Of a DNA stretch of 64,000 nucleotides, positions 34,337-46,674 are shown one piece after another; the first letter of the stretch is position 1, and each line of letters opens with the position of its first letter. Origin of the DNA: Synanceia verrucosa (taxonomy: Eukaryota; Chordata; Actinopteri; Perciformes; Synanceiidae); contig CM056550.1 of assembly GCA_029721515.1 (NCBI GenBank), forward strand, positions 16,243,119 to 16,307,118, read 5' to 3'. Under the pieces are notes generated by a model that searched no databases, was not told the DNA's origin, and saw nothing but the letters and a program-made list of their open reading frames with translations. The position numbers and the translations under genes were made by a program.

Positions 34337-37272
34337 CTGAAGGGACGAAAGAGACAGAGGACTTCAGGAATCATATCCAGACACATTTAAACTTTTGTGA
34401 CTTTTTGTTTCCTACTGACTAGTTTTTGTTGCCTTGTTGTCATCTTCTCTAATTGAAGACAGGGCTAACAGCAGTGAGACTGTTCAGGTGTTTAAAGTGG
34501 AGGAGAGAGCAGAAAGAAAGGAACGGCTGTGTTTTATCTTGTACCAGCTGTAAAAGAGGCCTTGCCAGTATTGTTAACTTTAATGTCCATGCAGATAAAA
34601 TATAATGAAGTGACACAGAGAGGCAGTGAGACAGAGGAGGGCTGGATGAAGGAGATAATAAAAGAGGTCAAAGAATAACAAAGAGGAGGAAAGACAGAGG
34701 TAAAGGACAGGGCTTTTACTGTGAAAGGTAAGAGTGGAAGTGGACTACGCTGCCTTTCAACTGTGAAAGAAATCAGAAATATAAGCGTCACTCACACTGA
34801 ACCCAGGCAACGTGATCAGCTGATATCTTTATTTATGAGGTCAAAGCTCATTTGCTGCATAACATTCATCTCATATAAAAGCATTTCTAAATAAAACAAC
34901 AGCTTGAAAAAGTAGATTAACATATGAATGATGCGCACAAAGCCAGCCCCAGCTTCACATGACAAAGCACTTCTTTTAACCATGTGTGTTCACTTCTGCT
35001 GCCTCCTGTACCTTTAATATCCAGCTGCTTCCCATGATGCTTTGTGAGCAGCTAAGCTGTGCGATATTGGTGTCAAAGTGATGACCCCACAGGGGACACA
35101 AAGCACTGAAGTCCCCATGGAAACCACCAGTCCACCAGAACAAGGACTTTATCAATTAATGCTCGTCTTGTCTACTTCCTGTCTCGCTGTCAATCAGCTG
35201 CATCTGTGCAGAAGGAACAGCATGAGATGAATGACGTGTGATATGAAATATGCTGAGAGGCTGCCTGAGCCACCTGAAGGCAGCGGCTGACAGCAGCACC
35301 GTTTCACTGAAAAGGCCACGGCTAAAATGTCGCTTCACCACTTCCATCAGTTCATGTTGGATGCAAAGCAAGACTGAAGACACCCATCACTGCAGGCCAG
35401 CGAGCTAAATGTTTGTCTGTCAGCTGCAAAGGTCGCAGTCGCCGTCACCTGGAGGGAAATCATGTTTGATAATGTTTGTTTTGGTTGGCGAGCAGCTTGC
35501 TACAGAGTCAGCGATGCTTCCCGTCCTCCATCTGTCTCGTGCTGCAGCGCTGCAGGGATGTTTGGACGGCAGGGCAGCGCTTTCTGAGCTCGCGTGTGAA
35601 ACTACGTCTGATTCTGATGGAAAATACTGTTTGTAAAAGAGAGAAGGTCACGAGAGCCACAATAAAAAATAAAGTTCTGGACTTATGGCAGCAGAAATAA
35701 AACAGTCAAACAGCGCAAATCACACCTTTAACACACAGGAAGTCAATAAAAAGGTCAACAGGAACCTTTAATCTTTGCTAACCTGAGCCTGAGCTTTGGC
35801 TGCTGCACTGAATCTTGTATTTAAATGTCTCACATTGTTGCTCATTTCAAAGTTCATAATTATACTTAGTGTTTCTAGAGGTAGCTTTAATGTTAGAATA
35901 CTGTCTGGTTTAAATTATCTGCAGCAGTAGTACCCTAACTTAAGTTAAAATCAAGTTAAATCAACTTTGACTCTTAGTTTCAGACGAGATGCAGCCTTTA
36001 TCTTTTTCTACTTCCTGTTTTGTAGGTAAATGGTCGACCTCAAACAGTGATTTGCTCCTTTGCTTTTCAAGCTTCCTGATTGGCTCTTTTTGCTGCTCCC
36101 CATCAGTCATGTCAGACAGAACTTTACAATAATTAGTTGATAGACAGATGGTGGCAGTGAGTCTCACGTACAGACACATTAAATATAGACAGGAAGGCAA
36201 ATCGCTCTGCTTCGTCCATTTGTCACTCTGTCAGTCTCTCATCAGCAGAGTGGCCAGGCAAATGTTCAAGTTCAGGAAAACAGGTCGTTTATCAGCAAAA
36301 TGACACGCTGGTGATGTAATGCAGCGTTCAGACATGGTGGTGAAAGTCATGAACAAGAGAAAAAAAAAGCATCAACGTTAACTGTGTGGCCATCATTCAC
36401 GTTGATAATAAGAATATTAAAGTTCTTAATGCCATCCATGGCTAAACAGCTCCTGGGTCAGGCAACGTACGATCACATGACCATGATCACAGTTGACAAA
36501 AAGCTCATTTTAGTTGGTGACAGCTCTCATCTGTCAGCCGGAGCAGAAGTAGCCAGGAAATAAAGACAATAATATAAATGCATCATGATGGAAGGCAAAG
36601 AAATAAGTTGCTGGAGCAGATGTAGTAATAATACTATCACTTTTTGTTTTGCAAGATTTGGAAAATATTTTGTAAAGTAATATTCCTCATCACCGCAGAG
36701 AAAATATGAAGACGTGTTTTTTCTGGCAGGAATACTGTAGGAGTGATTAAAACAGAAGAAAGATCGCTAACGAGCTGGGAGGCCGTTACCATGGAGACGC
36801 CAGGAAACAAACTTTTTAATAAAACAGAGTTTGTTCATGCTCTGAGGGACTCATCAGCAGAGCTGGGAAGCATCTTTCACCAATTAGAGCGTGAGAACGA
36901 GACGGCAGGTTGTTTGATGCACATCAGGGTTTACTTCCTGTTTCATGTTTGATTTCACCTCCGTTAACAAAGAGTTGGTTTATTAAAGGTAGAAATACAT
37001 CTGATCATGTGTTAATGAACAAAAGGTCTTTAACGACACATGTTTAATGCTATAGAGGAGCTAATAGAGCTGACAGTCTGTTAATCAGCCTGACAGCCTT
37101 GAAAAGATGAAAACTGTAGCCGCTGTTCAGCTTCATCACAAACACACCTTTATTTGCACAAAAATCAAAGATAGAAATTATTCGTTTACTACAAATGAAA
37201 TATGGAAGTGAGTCAAACAATAAAGGTGAATGAGGTGGCCCTGAACAAAGGAGCTGGTCTGGAGCTCAGTAC
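34337..37272 (-). other. grid1 intron
   Basis: 2.9-kb intron between two amino-terminal-domain exons. I see no clear repeat or regulatory feature. Confidence 0.9.
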
Positions 37273-37434
37273 CTTCTGGATGGTCTCCAGCATGGACCAG
37301 CCGCCATTCCACGGCTTGGTGGACTTCCTGATGCAGTTGAGGCTGGCCATGCTGTGCCACTTCCTGTCCTCCAACTTCCTGTAGAAGGCGTTGGCCAGCA
37401 TCAGCACGCTGTCGTACAGGTAGAGGTTAGACAC
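37273..37434 (-). CDS. grid1: grid1 exon, ATD segment VSNLYLYDSV...
   Basis: 162 nt, 54 codons, phase 0/0. It begins VSNLYLYDSVLMLANAFYRK after CCTCTCCAG and ends SMLETIQK before a GTACTG donor. This is one of the best conserved parts of the GluD amino-terminal domain (LEDRKWHSMASLNCIRKSTK, then PWNGG). An open reading frame runs on past the donor into the intron, but the residues after TIQK do not look like the family and the GT fits, so I end the exon there. Confidence 0.96.
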
Positions 37435-38881
37435 CTGGAGAGGGGAGACAGAAGAGAAATACCAACTGAGTTTTTAACAAGCTTACTGATATGATGTTAA
37501 TACGCAGAAATGTGACAAAGCTTTCTGTTATGAAGAGAAGGCTGTCTACTTGTTAAGTAAAGGATTATCAGGAAATATTGCACTTTGTTTGGATAATCGA
37601 TTCTGATTGGTCAATTACAGCATTCTCTGGTATGTTATGTTTGTATAAACTGTTGCCATGGACACAGTTCTGATGTCAGAGTGCACCATTGTTGAGTGTT
37701 GTAATTGAGTTCTTCATTAATCCAGAAAATGAACAGTTAGTATCACCATCACTGAAGTGAATATGAAATATTCTATTTATGTCCTACAAAAAGGCTCTAA
37801 AATCAGAGAATTCTTAACGAAAACATGGAGCTGGGAACTTGTTCTTTGGTTCACCCATTCCTAAGACTGGCATCACTGACAACAGTGGGAGAGAGGAACT
37901 AAATATTGCATTTTATTTTGAAAAATGGTGACCTCAGTGAGCAGACTGAAGCCACATTAGCTGCATAAGAAGAGGGATAATGTGCAGCTGGCAGGTCACT
38001 GTTGTGAAATAAAGCCTGCTACTGTATCTGTGACCCTACAGCCACAGTGTTTTTAAAAACCCTCTTTGTGCATAAGGATCCTGTGAAAAGCTCTTTCACT
38101 CTGCAGTGGCCACATGTGTGACACAGCTGGATGTGAGGAGATGACAGTCAGCCAGTCGCCGCCTGGTCACATGTGATCATGTCGTGTCTCACCCTGCAGA
38201 GGGTCGAGGAGACACTGTGTGACAAATCCAACGCCAACGCTCCGCCACACACAGGTCAGAGCAGCGAGCAGAGACCAAACACAGGGTGACAAATGAGCAT
38301 CGCTGCGTCCAGATGAGCACAGCCGAGTGACATGAAGACCACGCAGCACGCCGCCTGAGGCCACGGCGCACACACCAACCACCACGCCTTTTGTCCCAAC
38401 AGAAAGAAAGAAAGAAAGTCATTTCAAGCACTCTGCAGGGTTCTTGTTGTCACTATTAAACTGACCGACGGCCTGAAATACGTCACCTTTTTTTCAACAT
38501 ATTGTTGTGGCCTGTTTCCACGCTGTGTTACTGACGACAGCAGTGAACATTTTACAAAAATGTCTTTCCTAGTCCTGACAATAAAAAAAAAATAATAAAA
38601 CAAAAATGATGATCCAAATGTCTGTCAATGAATGTGTGCAGGGAGGAATTTATCAGGGGGATCTTTAGCATTTTCAGCTGCACATAAAGAAAACTGCTTC
38701 CTGTCCTGCAGCAGACTAAACATCCACTGTTACAGGAAACTAAAGGCAAAAATTTCACAAAATCACGCTAAAGTTGAGACAAATGTCCTCCGCTTTGTTT
38801 ATCTGAAGGTTTCAGGTGAGGATAGAGAGGTCAAAGGTCAAGAGAGACAGGATGAGGACATTTTAAGGTGGTGTGTGATTT

Positions 38882-39113
38882 AAAGAGACACAAAGAGAGT
38901 TAAAACCTAAAAGAAAGAGATAAATAGAGATAGAAGAGAGAGAGGGAATGAACATGAGCAGATGGTGAGAAGAAAAAGCACGGGAGAGAAGGGGAATAAA
39001 AGAAAAAAGAGGAGAGATAGAGGGAATAATGAAGAAAGTGCTAAGTGGATAAAAAAGAAACAATATGAAAGTAAAGGGATGAATAAATCCAGAGGAGGCA
39101 GACAGGAGATGAG
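38882..39113. repeat. Purine-rich tract
   Basis: A/G-biased over about 230 bp (AGAAAGAGATAAATAGAGAT and similar). Low complexity. Confidence 0.75.
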
Positions 39114-39294
39114 AGTGTAACCTTGGTGACGATCCAGCTGTGATGTCGGACATCTTGTGGAAAACCACACTCATCTCCACAAATGTCAAAACAAGACGCA
39201 ATATTTGTCAGCGTAAATTATAGTAATTGTTCTGTTTGCTATCGTTAAATGTCAGCCGCACATCACTGCGATATTTCACGACTGGAAATAATGG

Positions 39295-39295
<1 letters not shown>

Positions 39296-39335
<40 letters not shown>
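39296..39335. repeat. (GT)n microsatellite
   Basis: About 20 GT units. Confidence 0.98.
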
Positions 39336-39336
<1 letters not shown>

Positions 39337-39390
39337 CCTCTGGAGGTTAGTTTGACTTCATGACATAAATTTAACATTAGCTGTGTTAAC

Positions 39391-39485
39391 ATTAGGGGTG
39401 GGAAAAATTATCAATATGGTAATATATCACAATACTTTTTCTTCTGATATAATATAGATTTTTAATTTTCATAATATAGATTCCC
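39391..39485 (+). repeat. Dispersed AT-rich repeat, copy 1
   Basis: ATTAGGGGTGGGAAAAAT, AATATATCACAATA and TTCTTCTGATATAATAT match 54827-54900 block by block. A common fish interspersed sequence. The truncation point is unclear. Confidence 0.55.
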
Positions 39486-39694
39486 CCCACAAAAAAATAA
39501 AAAAACTATGTTTGGGCCAATTGTTGAAATGTGGAGAAAGTGAAGCTGTGTAAACACACAGAGTAAAGGTAAAGGATCGGTGAAGCGATGTGTCCTCATC
39601 TGACGTTCAGCTGACAGTCGTGATATCTGAACGCTCGCTTCGCTGGGAGGATTTCTCAAAGGTGCTTGTGAATTTACGGACGTGTTTCTGTGGT

Positions 39695-39910
39695 TTGTTG
39701 GTCTCTGGGTGCAGAAATATTTCCCTCAAATGACCCTTCCCATGATTTATTAATTTGTACTCTAATTGTTTGATCTGGCCCTTCACATTCATTATTTGTG
39801 CCTTTGAATGATTAAATTATGGCCTCCAGCCCCTCAGTGCATTTCCTACAGCACTCATGGATCTCCAGTGTTTGGGTGCTCGCATAAATTCTGCGTAATC
39901 ATTAATATAT
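39695..39910. promoter_or_regulatory. Possible conserved non-coding element
   Basis: Unique stretch with GATTTATTAATTTG, CTCTAATTGTTTGA, GATTAAATTATGGCC and GTAATCATTAATATATTC. Texture-based only. Confidence 0.25.
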
Positions 39911-40395
39911 TCTGTGGTGAAGGACTTTCTGTCCGAAAAGACTGAAGGGGATGCTTCAAATTATTCCAGAGATGGATTCAGCGATTCGAGGACACAAAGG
40001 ATTATGAACAAATTAAATATTCTGAGCACAGAAATTGGTAGTTTGAGAACACAAAATCCTCAGTGGACTTAATTATTAATGTATCATAAAGTGTCCCGTC
40101 TAGCTCTGAATGGACTTTTCAGCTAAAAGGCAATTCTAGGTTTTTAAACTCTGGACAACTGTTGGCTGTTATTGCTTTAGCTCACTCTGGAGTGAGTGTC
40201 TTCTGAAGAGGTTAGCATGATGCTAACATCGTCGTTTCAGAGCTGGAGACGGTTTGGTGATTGAAAGAAGAGCAAAGATCGACACTGAAGGGAAACCAAA
40301 CCTTTACATGCAGTCCTTCATGTTTTCACTACAGACTGCACCTCTGATGGAGTTTAAAGCGGCCCTGCAGACCTCCAGTGTTCTCGGTGTTTTAC

Positions 40396-40569
40396 CTCCA
40401 GGTTCTGCAGGTATCCTTCCTGAGGGTCACACAGCAGAGATGAGATCCGGTGGTTGTGCCTCATGCAGCGGGTGCTGCTGTCCCGCCACAAGGGGAAGAT
40501 CTGCCGGATCACCGTCATGCGCCCCAGTGCACTGTCGGTAAGCTCCAGGATCTCTGTGTCGCTGATTTC
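40396..40569 (-). CDS. grid1: grid1 exon, ATD segment with CMRHNHRISSLLCDP
   Basis: 174 nt, 58 codons, phase 0/0. It starts EISDTEILEL directly after the acceptor CCACAG and ends GYLQNLE before GTAAAA. It continues the amino-terminal domain. The GluD1 signature RISSLLCDPQEGYLQ is intact, with two cysteines (in RCMRHN and LLCDP) at the conserved positions. The stretch between IFP and CM (LWRDSSTR) appears one residue longer than the mammalian version I remember and differs in sequence, so this loop is variable. The join to the next exon gives NLE-VSNLYLYDS, which matches the family. Confidence 0.95.
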
Positions 40570-43500
40570 CTGTGGCGGGACAAAGCAGAGGAGACGTTAC
40601 AGAGCTGCATATTAATTAGAGCAAGAAGACGCCAACACAACCTGATCGACTAAATCCTGTTTACTTCCTCTGCAAAATTAATGAAGAGCAGCCGTCAGAC
40701 AGTTTCCACGCTCACTGACTGCCTGGACGACTCAGAGGCCGGTGAAAACACTCCTTAACTGACGAACATAAGAAACCCAATTATTTCCTGTGATGTGTAA
40801 TTATAGATAACTTCAATCTACCTGGGAAATTATAAACAACATGTGAAAAATATTAGCTTCATAAAACCAAACATAATTACAGTCCCGTCTGATGTCTGAA
40901 ACTGTTTGTTTCTCTCTTTATTCTGCAGAAATGTCTGTTCGCCAATTAAAAAATGAAGCAGGACTTGTGGATCTGCAGCTCATTTGCTGCAGAGCTGTGA
41001 AAACATGTCATCCTCTCAGGTTAAAGGGTTTCAAGTTAAAACAAGGTTGGATCCCAGCAGGTCCTGTAATTGACACCAAGACATTAAGAATCTGTCGGCG
41101 TGTTTGTTTTGTCTGGTGTTCAATCCACTCAGGAACAAATAAAGAACGAGAAAAGCACTCAGAGAGCGCAGAACTCCACAAAGGCGCCGTCTTAGTTACC
41201 CCCACCGCCAAGGAGGTTATGTCGTCACCGGGGTTTGTTTGTTTGTTTGTTTGTTTGTTTGTCGGTTTGCAAAGTAACTCTAAAAGTTCTGGACATTTTT
41301 GATGAAATTTTCAGGATTGCCTGTAAGTGGCCTGAATTAAAACTGATTCATTTTCGGTGGTGCCGTTGAATCCGATCCGATCACCACCAAAAACTAATCA
41401 GTTTTAAGTTTGGCCACTTCTGACCAACCCCGAACATTTCATCAAAATCCATTCATAACTTTTTGAGTTATTTTGCAAACCAAACATACAAATAAACAAA
41501 CCCTGGTGAAAAACATAACCTCCTTGTGGAGATAAACATGGGAGCATCAATTCATATGTGCGTCTGTGATGTCACAGAGGTTTGAATAATTTTGATATAA
41601 GTTTGACTGAAAACAAGGAAACACTGGAAGAAACATGCTAATCTCAAGGCCTTACATATACAACAGAAAAATACTAAACATTTGGCTGACGTTAGTCATC
41701 CTTGCAGTGATGTAAACTTATGACAGATGCACATTATAGTGTTGGATTTGAACATATATTCTGTACAAAGTGATGATCACAGAAAAAAGCCCTTAAGTTT
41801 AAAAAGAAACGTCTCAACTTTGAACAAACAGAGAAGTTCGTAGAGTTCTACGATTCGTCGACTTTTTCAAGCTACAACTTTATGGAGCTGATTTTTTTGT
41901 AAAATAGGTGGACTAGTGTATAAATATATGAGCTTTATAAGTCAAGTCTGACTGGATATCTGCTCTGCGCTCACTATAAGAAAAAATATCTAGAAAACGA
42001 GACCACCTGCGGGTTAAATGAGACAGTGAAGACAGACAGCTTTCATTTGATTTTATCGTGTTATTCTGTTAAGAAGACTCAGCTGTGCTGCATGAGAGAC
42101 AATCAACATTCAAACTGCTTCCTGGCACTTCTCAACCACAAATTGGAGCTGAAATGGATGTGATATTACAGGTAATGACCCGCATGCAGACGCAGGCCGA
42201 CTTAAGAGGGAATGGGATGTGAGCTGAGGATCATGGGAATCGCTGAAAGAATGGGATAAGAGGTTTGTATGGCGCATCGTTTCTGAGAAACAGGCAGGGT
42301 GTAATGTAACCTTCAGGAACAGGTAATAATGGTAGGAGAGATGGGATCGTCTGCACACTTTACTGCAGCTTATTCAAGTGCGACGAGGCTTCAGATAATA
42401 GAAAACATGGCAGGTGGAGGGGTTTATCATAAACATGCTGTTAGCTGGTGTTATGTCCATCCACCGCTTCTGGCTCACTATTGTTGGACTAGAGAGAAAC
42501 AAGCTTCCTGTTCCAGGATCTTCAACATGGAGAGGGTGAGCTGAAGGTGGAGTCAGGGGAAGCATCCTAAAGCAAAAGGCTTTTATTGTGAAGGGATGAA
42601 GGGAAGGAGTGGCTCAGGTTCCTGCGCAGCTTTTGTCAAATATTATTCCTCTTCTGTGTGAAAGTACTCAAGACATAGACAAGAGTTTGAAAAAAAAAAA
42701 ATCTTTAAACATTTAAAATAAAGAATATTATAAATATATAAGCAGTTCTATTGGTTTGGTGCATGTAGAGACTATAAAAAAACCTGAAATAGTTTGAGAG
42801 TCGATCTATACCAGTATAATTTATGGACACACTGGGTGCAGCACTTTTAAATGCTTAATGTGCCGCTCTTTATTTTAATAATTTAGAAGAACTCACAGTT
42901 TGGAGTTCATTCATTACCAGCGTGATTATTTTTCAAACAGACTTTTAGCTGCTAATCTGCTGCTCTCACTCTAACAGGCTATTAGCCCGGTTCGGCTGTG
43001 TGCTGATGGCGGCAGATAAGGAGGAGCTGGACTGATGGATTAACAGGTCGATACAGACGGATGGTTTAACGGGCTCACCTGGAGCAGCTGCACCGTCGCT
43101 CACAAAGACTCTGATTAGCATCTCAAAGAGCGTCACAGCTGTCATCGACAGTTAGAGTCCATTTTCATCTCGTCCAGGACAACTGGTTTCCAGTGGCTGC
43201 TTCAGCTAATTAGCTTTTGTTTAACATTCTAAAGTGCAACCTGAACAAACTGGTGTCATCGCTAACAGAGACAGTCTGTGTAACGAGAATCATTCTTTAG
43301 ACACTTCTTTTGTTTTTTGAAGGGTAATTTCCCACACGACAGGTCTTTGAATGCAACACGGAGACATTTGAAATATAGACACAATTAAATATCAGCAGAA
43401 GTTCATTCAAACAGTCCAAGATCCATAATTATATTTAATTTAGGACAAACGCTGACGGCTCTACTTCCTGATCTTTAGTGCAGTGGTCCAGTGACCTTTT

Positions 43501-46500
43501 CAGGAAAGGTTTTTAGAGAGATATCTCAACATAACTGAGGATGGATCGTCACAACATCTGGTTCATATCTGTGGAGTCCAGCTGACGAATCCTGCTGACT
43601 CTGGTGAAAATTAGAAACTAAGAGATGCCCCAAATTTCCAACAGCATTTACTGAGTTGCTAACATGTTTGCCTTTAACACCCACTTGGAAATCTGTTGTG
43701 AAGCAGTAAAGTGAATATGAGCCAGCAGGTGACATTTGGCACATTCAGAAAAAGTTGGAAGATGATTTCATTTCACAGTCACCACAGTTTGTTCTCATTA
43801 TTCAACAGTGAGGAAAAAAAAAAGTCCAATCACTACAACTTTTCTTTGACTTTCCAGTTTGTGTAGATTCAGGTTTCAGACAGATTAACACGAATTAAAA
43901 CAAACCTGCTCATGTTTTGTGAATGCTTTATCTCTGGTTAATTTACAGCCTCTGAATCTTTCTCTTCAGCTCGTTTTTCCTCATCTCTTTATCACTCCTC
44001 ACTATTTGAATATTATGAAGTTTTGCCCTGATAAATGTATGTTCAGGCAGTGAACCTTGAACACATCAGGAGTCATTAAGTCATTAGACTCTGAACTGAG
44101 CGGACTCCTCTGGATGGAGGGAGGACTGACAGCAGGAAGCAGAACAAAGAAAAGAAGAAAATGGATCCAGCTCGTCTGCCGTCTCTCTACCTGTTGAAAA
44201 GACACCTGACACCTGAGCGCCGCCATCCAGGACGACAGAAACAAGCGGTGCTGGCTGTCTGAACCCCAGAGGAGGCGATCAGGAGGGAGGAGGTGTTTAG
44301 GGAGGAGGTGTGGAGGCTGACAAGCTGACAGGATGAAGAGGACGAGGAGGATATCAGGGCCAACCCTACTTAACACATTCCTGTCTAGCTTTATAGCTTT
44401 TTTATTTGAATTTATACGTCCTCTCAGCATTCAGAGCTTTATTATCTACACACTGTTACCATGGTTACGGGGCCAGGTTAATGTAAAAGCTCAGTACCTG
44501 CATTCAAGCTGCAACTAACAACTTCCTCCATTAGTGATTATTCTGCTGATTATTCGCTCTATTGATCATTTTCTCTGTGAAACCTCAAAATATAGCGAGA
44601 GATGCAAATTAAAATTTCCCAGATTAATTTTGTACAAATTGTTTGTTTTATCCAACCGACCATCCAAAACAAATCTGTCAATTTATTATCAGTAAATAGA
44701 AAAGAAAGGGTGAAATCCTCGCAGAACATGCCCATATCTGTTTGTTTGCAAAACGACTTGGATTGTTACACCGATTCATAAGAAAGACGACTGAAACATA
44801 ATTAACTTTATAAAGAGCTGCTGTAATTTGCTGCTCTTATCTAATTTTAACTGAGATTACTGATTTATTCTGATTTATTTGAAATTAGCATTTACTTTTT
44901 ATTTGTTGATGGAAAGATTCTGGTTGAAGTTCAAGGGAGACATTTCAGAAAACATGCCGTCTGAAGATATTTGAGCTCTTTCATCACCAGAAAAAACAAG
45001 TTTGCTAGATTTTTTTTGTTTTGAAGATTACTTTTAATTTAGTTCTTGTCTTTGTTTTGTTGTGGTAAAAAAATACAAAAAAATCCCCACAGTGTTTGTA
45101 AAAAAACATCACAATGAAGAAGTGGAGGAGGAGGAAAGAAAGCTGTGCTGTAGTTGAACAAAACTGAATGATTGAAAGTCTTTTCTGCAGGTTTAAGGTA
45201 TTCGCTCACAGCTCACACAGAACCGTCACATTTATCAAAAAGTGAAACCGACTCTGTTCAACGTGCCAAAAAAACCCAAACAGACGCTGGCGAACAAGTG
45301 ACTCTGATCGCTGCTTCACTCCGTCGGTTAATTAAAAACTCAGTGTGTGATTAGTTAAATGATGACTTTGAAACAAAGCAGAGGATTTTAAGTGGATTAG
45401 GAGGTTGGCACCAAGCTGGGAGGTAAATCGGGCTCCAGAAAACCTGGCACTGGAGGTTTTTGCATGCAGCCTTCAGCAGATGACGGCTGCCCCGTCTCCC
45501 TCTGAATGATGCTGTTAACACTGCTGTCAGCTCTGTTAATTGGCTGGGAAGACGCCTGGATATTGATACTGTAAGAACAGCGAGAAATTAAGGAGAAAAG
45601 ACAAAAAAAAAAATCACTTGGCGCGAGCGTGGATGTCAGTTGCAGGCTGTGTGCTCTGGAGATGTCAGTGTTTTGGGATTTAACACAATCCCAGCTGTGG
45701 TGGAGGCTGCTGTCGTCTCCTCTTTTCACTTCCACTCATTTCAATTTTACTTCCAGCAGGGGAGTCACCTGAACGAGGGGGGAGGAAAAGGGCAGCCGAA
45801 GCTCCTCTGCTGGAGTTTTTAGCCCAATTTTCTCTTTATTGTTTTTCTGAACAAACACAGGAAGGTGCTCTCTGACTTCATATGCGTTTTATTCAAAGTC
45901 ACTGCGCTGTGCTTCAAAACCAGCTGGATTTACCGCTGCAGAAAGTTCAGCTCCCAGTCGTTGCTCCAAAGAGCTTCTTTCATGTCAGATTTAAGAGGGA
46001 CACTTAAGTTTACACCATTAAGCCTGTGTAGTTTGGTGGAAACATTTGAACTCTGCAGGCAGCAAATAAAAGCATCTCAGTCCCCTTGGTGTGGTTTATT
46101 AGGAGTGAGAGTGCCACCATAAAACAACCCAAGAACAGAGAAACAAGCAGCAGACATTTGACTCCATCTGCTGCCAAAATCTCTGATCTGGCAGAACGAC
46201 AAGCTGCAAAAGAGGTGACTAGAAAAAGTTCCTTTACAAGCTGAGTGTCTTTGGTTCAGCTAGTTGGCTCGATTTAATGAATGAAAGGCTCAGTAACTTT
46301 TCATGACCTCAGTCACCTCTCTTTTTAAAGCTCCTCTCTATACTAAAGTGTTTAAGCTCACCTGACCTATTCACTCATCCCTTCATCCTCCTTCTGGACG
46401 TCCAATCACACCCCTCTTAGTGAAAAAAGATGATCATAAAACAGAAAAATAATCTGCTTCTCTAAACCAAACCACCCAAACACTGGCTGGTGAAATATAA

Positions 46501-46620
46501 GGAAAACATTTTATTTTATTATTAGGAATGTTTCAGGAACATCAGAGTGGTGTTGATGACGGCGTCATGAGTTTATTGTCATCACAGAGTAGCATCATGA
46601 GGTGGAGAAAACCGTCTTAC
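40570..46620 (-). other. grid1 intron
   Basis: 6.05-kb intron. Apart from the inverted-repeat element at 41207-41531 it is unremarkable. An open frame of 142 codons at 44002-44430 has no recognisable domain. Confidence 0.9.
41207..41531. mobile_element. Inverted-repeat MITE-like element
   Basis: The left arm (41207-41316) starts CCAAGGAGGTTATG, continues with a (GTTT)n run and GTTTGCAAAGTAACTC, and ends in GATGAAATTTTC. The right arm (41424-41531) is its diverged inverse: AACATTTCATCAAAATCC, GAGTTATTTTGCAAAC, CATAACCTCCTTG. About 325 bp, no coding capacity, no confirmed target-site duplication. Confidence 0.75.
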
Positions 46621-46674
46621 CTCATTCACAAACACCCAGTGACTGTCTTTGGAGGCCAGGTTTGTTTCGACCGC
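46621..46674 (-). CDS. grid1: grid1 exon, ATD segment (first exon in window)
   Basis: 54 nt, 18 codons, phase 0 on both sides, reading AVETNLASKDSHWVFVNE. The acceptor is CTGCAG before GCG and the donor is GAG followed by GTAAGA. It encodes part of the bilobed amino-terminal domain (the periplasmic-binding-protein-like fold), the extracellular part that contacts cerebellin in GluD receptors. The near identity to mammalian GluD1 as I remember it is what separates this gene from GluD2, where the equivalent stretch is clearly different. The exon that should precede it, ending near the RYRDTLRR segment of the family, was not found between here and 64000. Confidence 0.95.

Larger units (their letters stand above)
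37435..40395 (-). other. grid1 intron
   Basis: 3.0-kb intron with a purine-rich tract at 38882-39113, a GT microsatellite, a dispersed repeat at 39391-39485 and a candidate conserved element at 39695-39910. Confidence 0.9.
5659..46674 (-). other. grid1: grid1 gene (GluD1 receptor), partial, 11 internal exons
   Basis: Delta-type ionotropic glutamate receptor subunit, a postsynaptic membrane protein. Family knowledge: the amino-terminal domain binds cerebellins that bridge to presynaptic neurexins, and the clamshell domain binds D-serine or glycine. Eleven exons with GT-AG sites join without a frameshift or stop. Intron phases in gene order are 0,0,0,0,0,0,0,1,2,0, then 2 after the last exon seen. 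GluD1 rather than GluD2 is chosen from segments such as AVETNLASKDSHWVFVNE, FSIDVLDALAKILGFKYDIYQ and EYAALTDDDC. Teleosts usually keep two co-orthologues (grid1a, grid1b) and I cannot say which this is. The gene runs off both ends: first exons lie beyond 64000, and the exons for the end of S2, M4 and the C-terminus lie before position 1. If the exon order follows mammals, these are about exons 5 to 15. Confidence 0.93.

Noticed and set aside
44002..44430. 142-codon open frame on the minus strand
   Set aside because: Intronic, with no recognisable domain and no coding bias like the grid1 exons.
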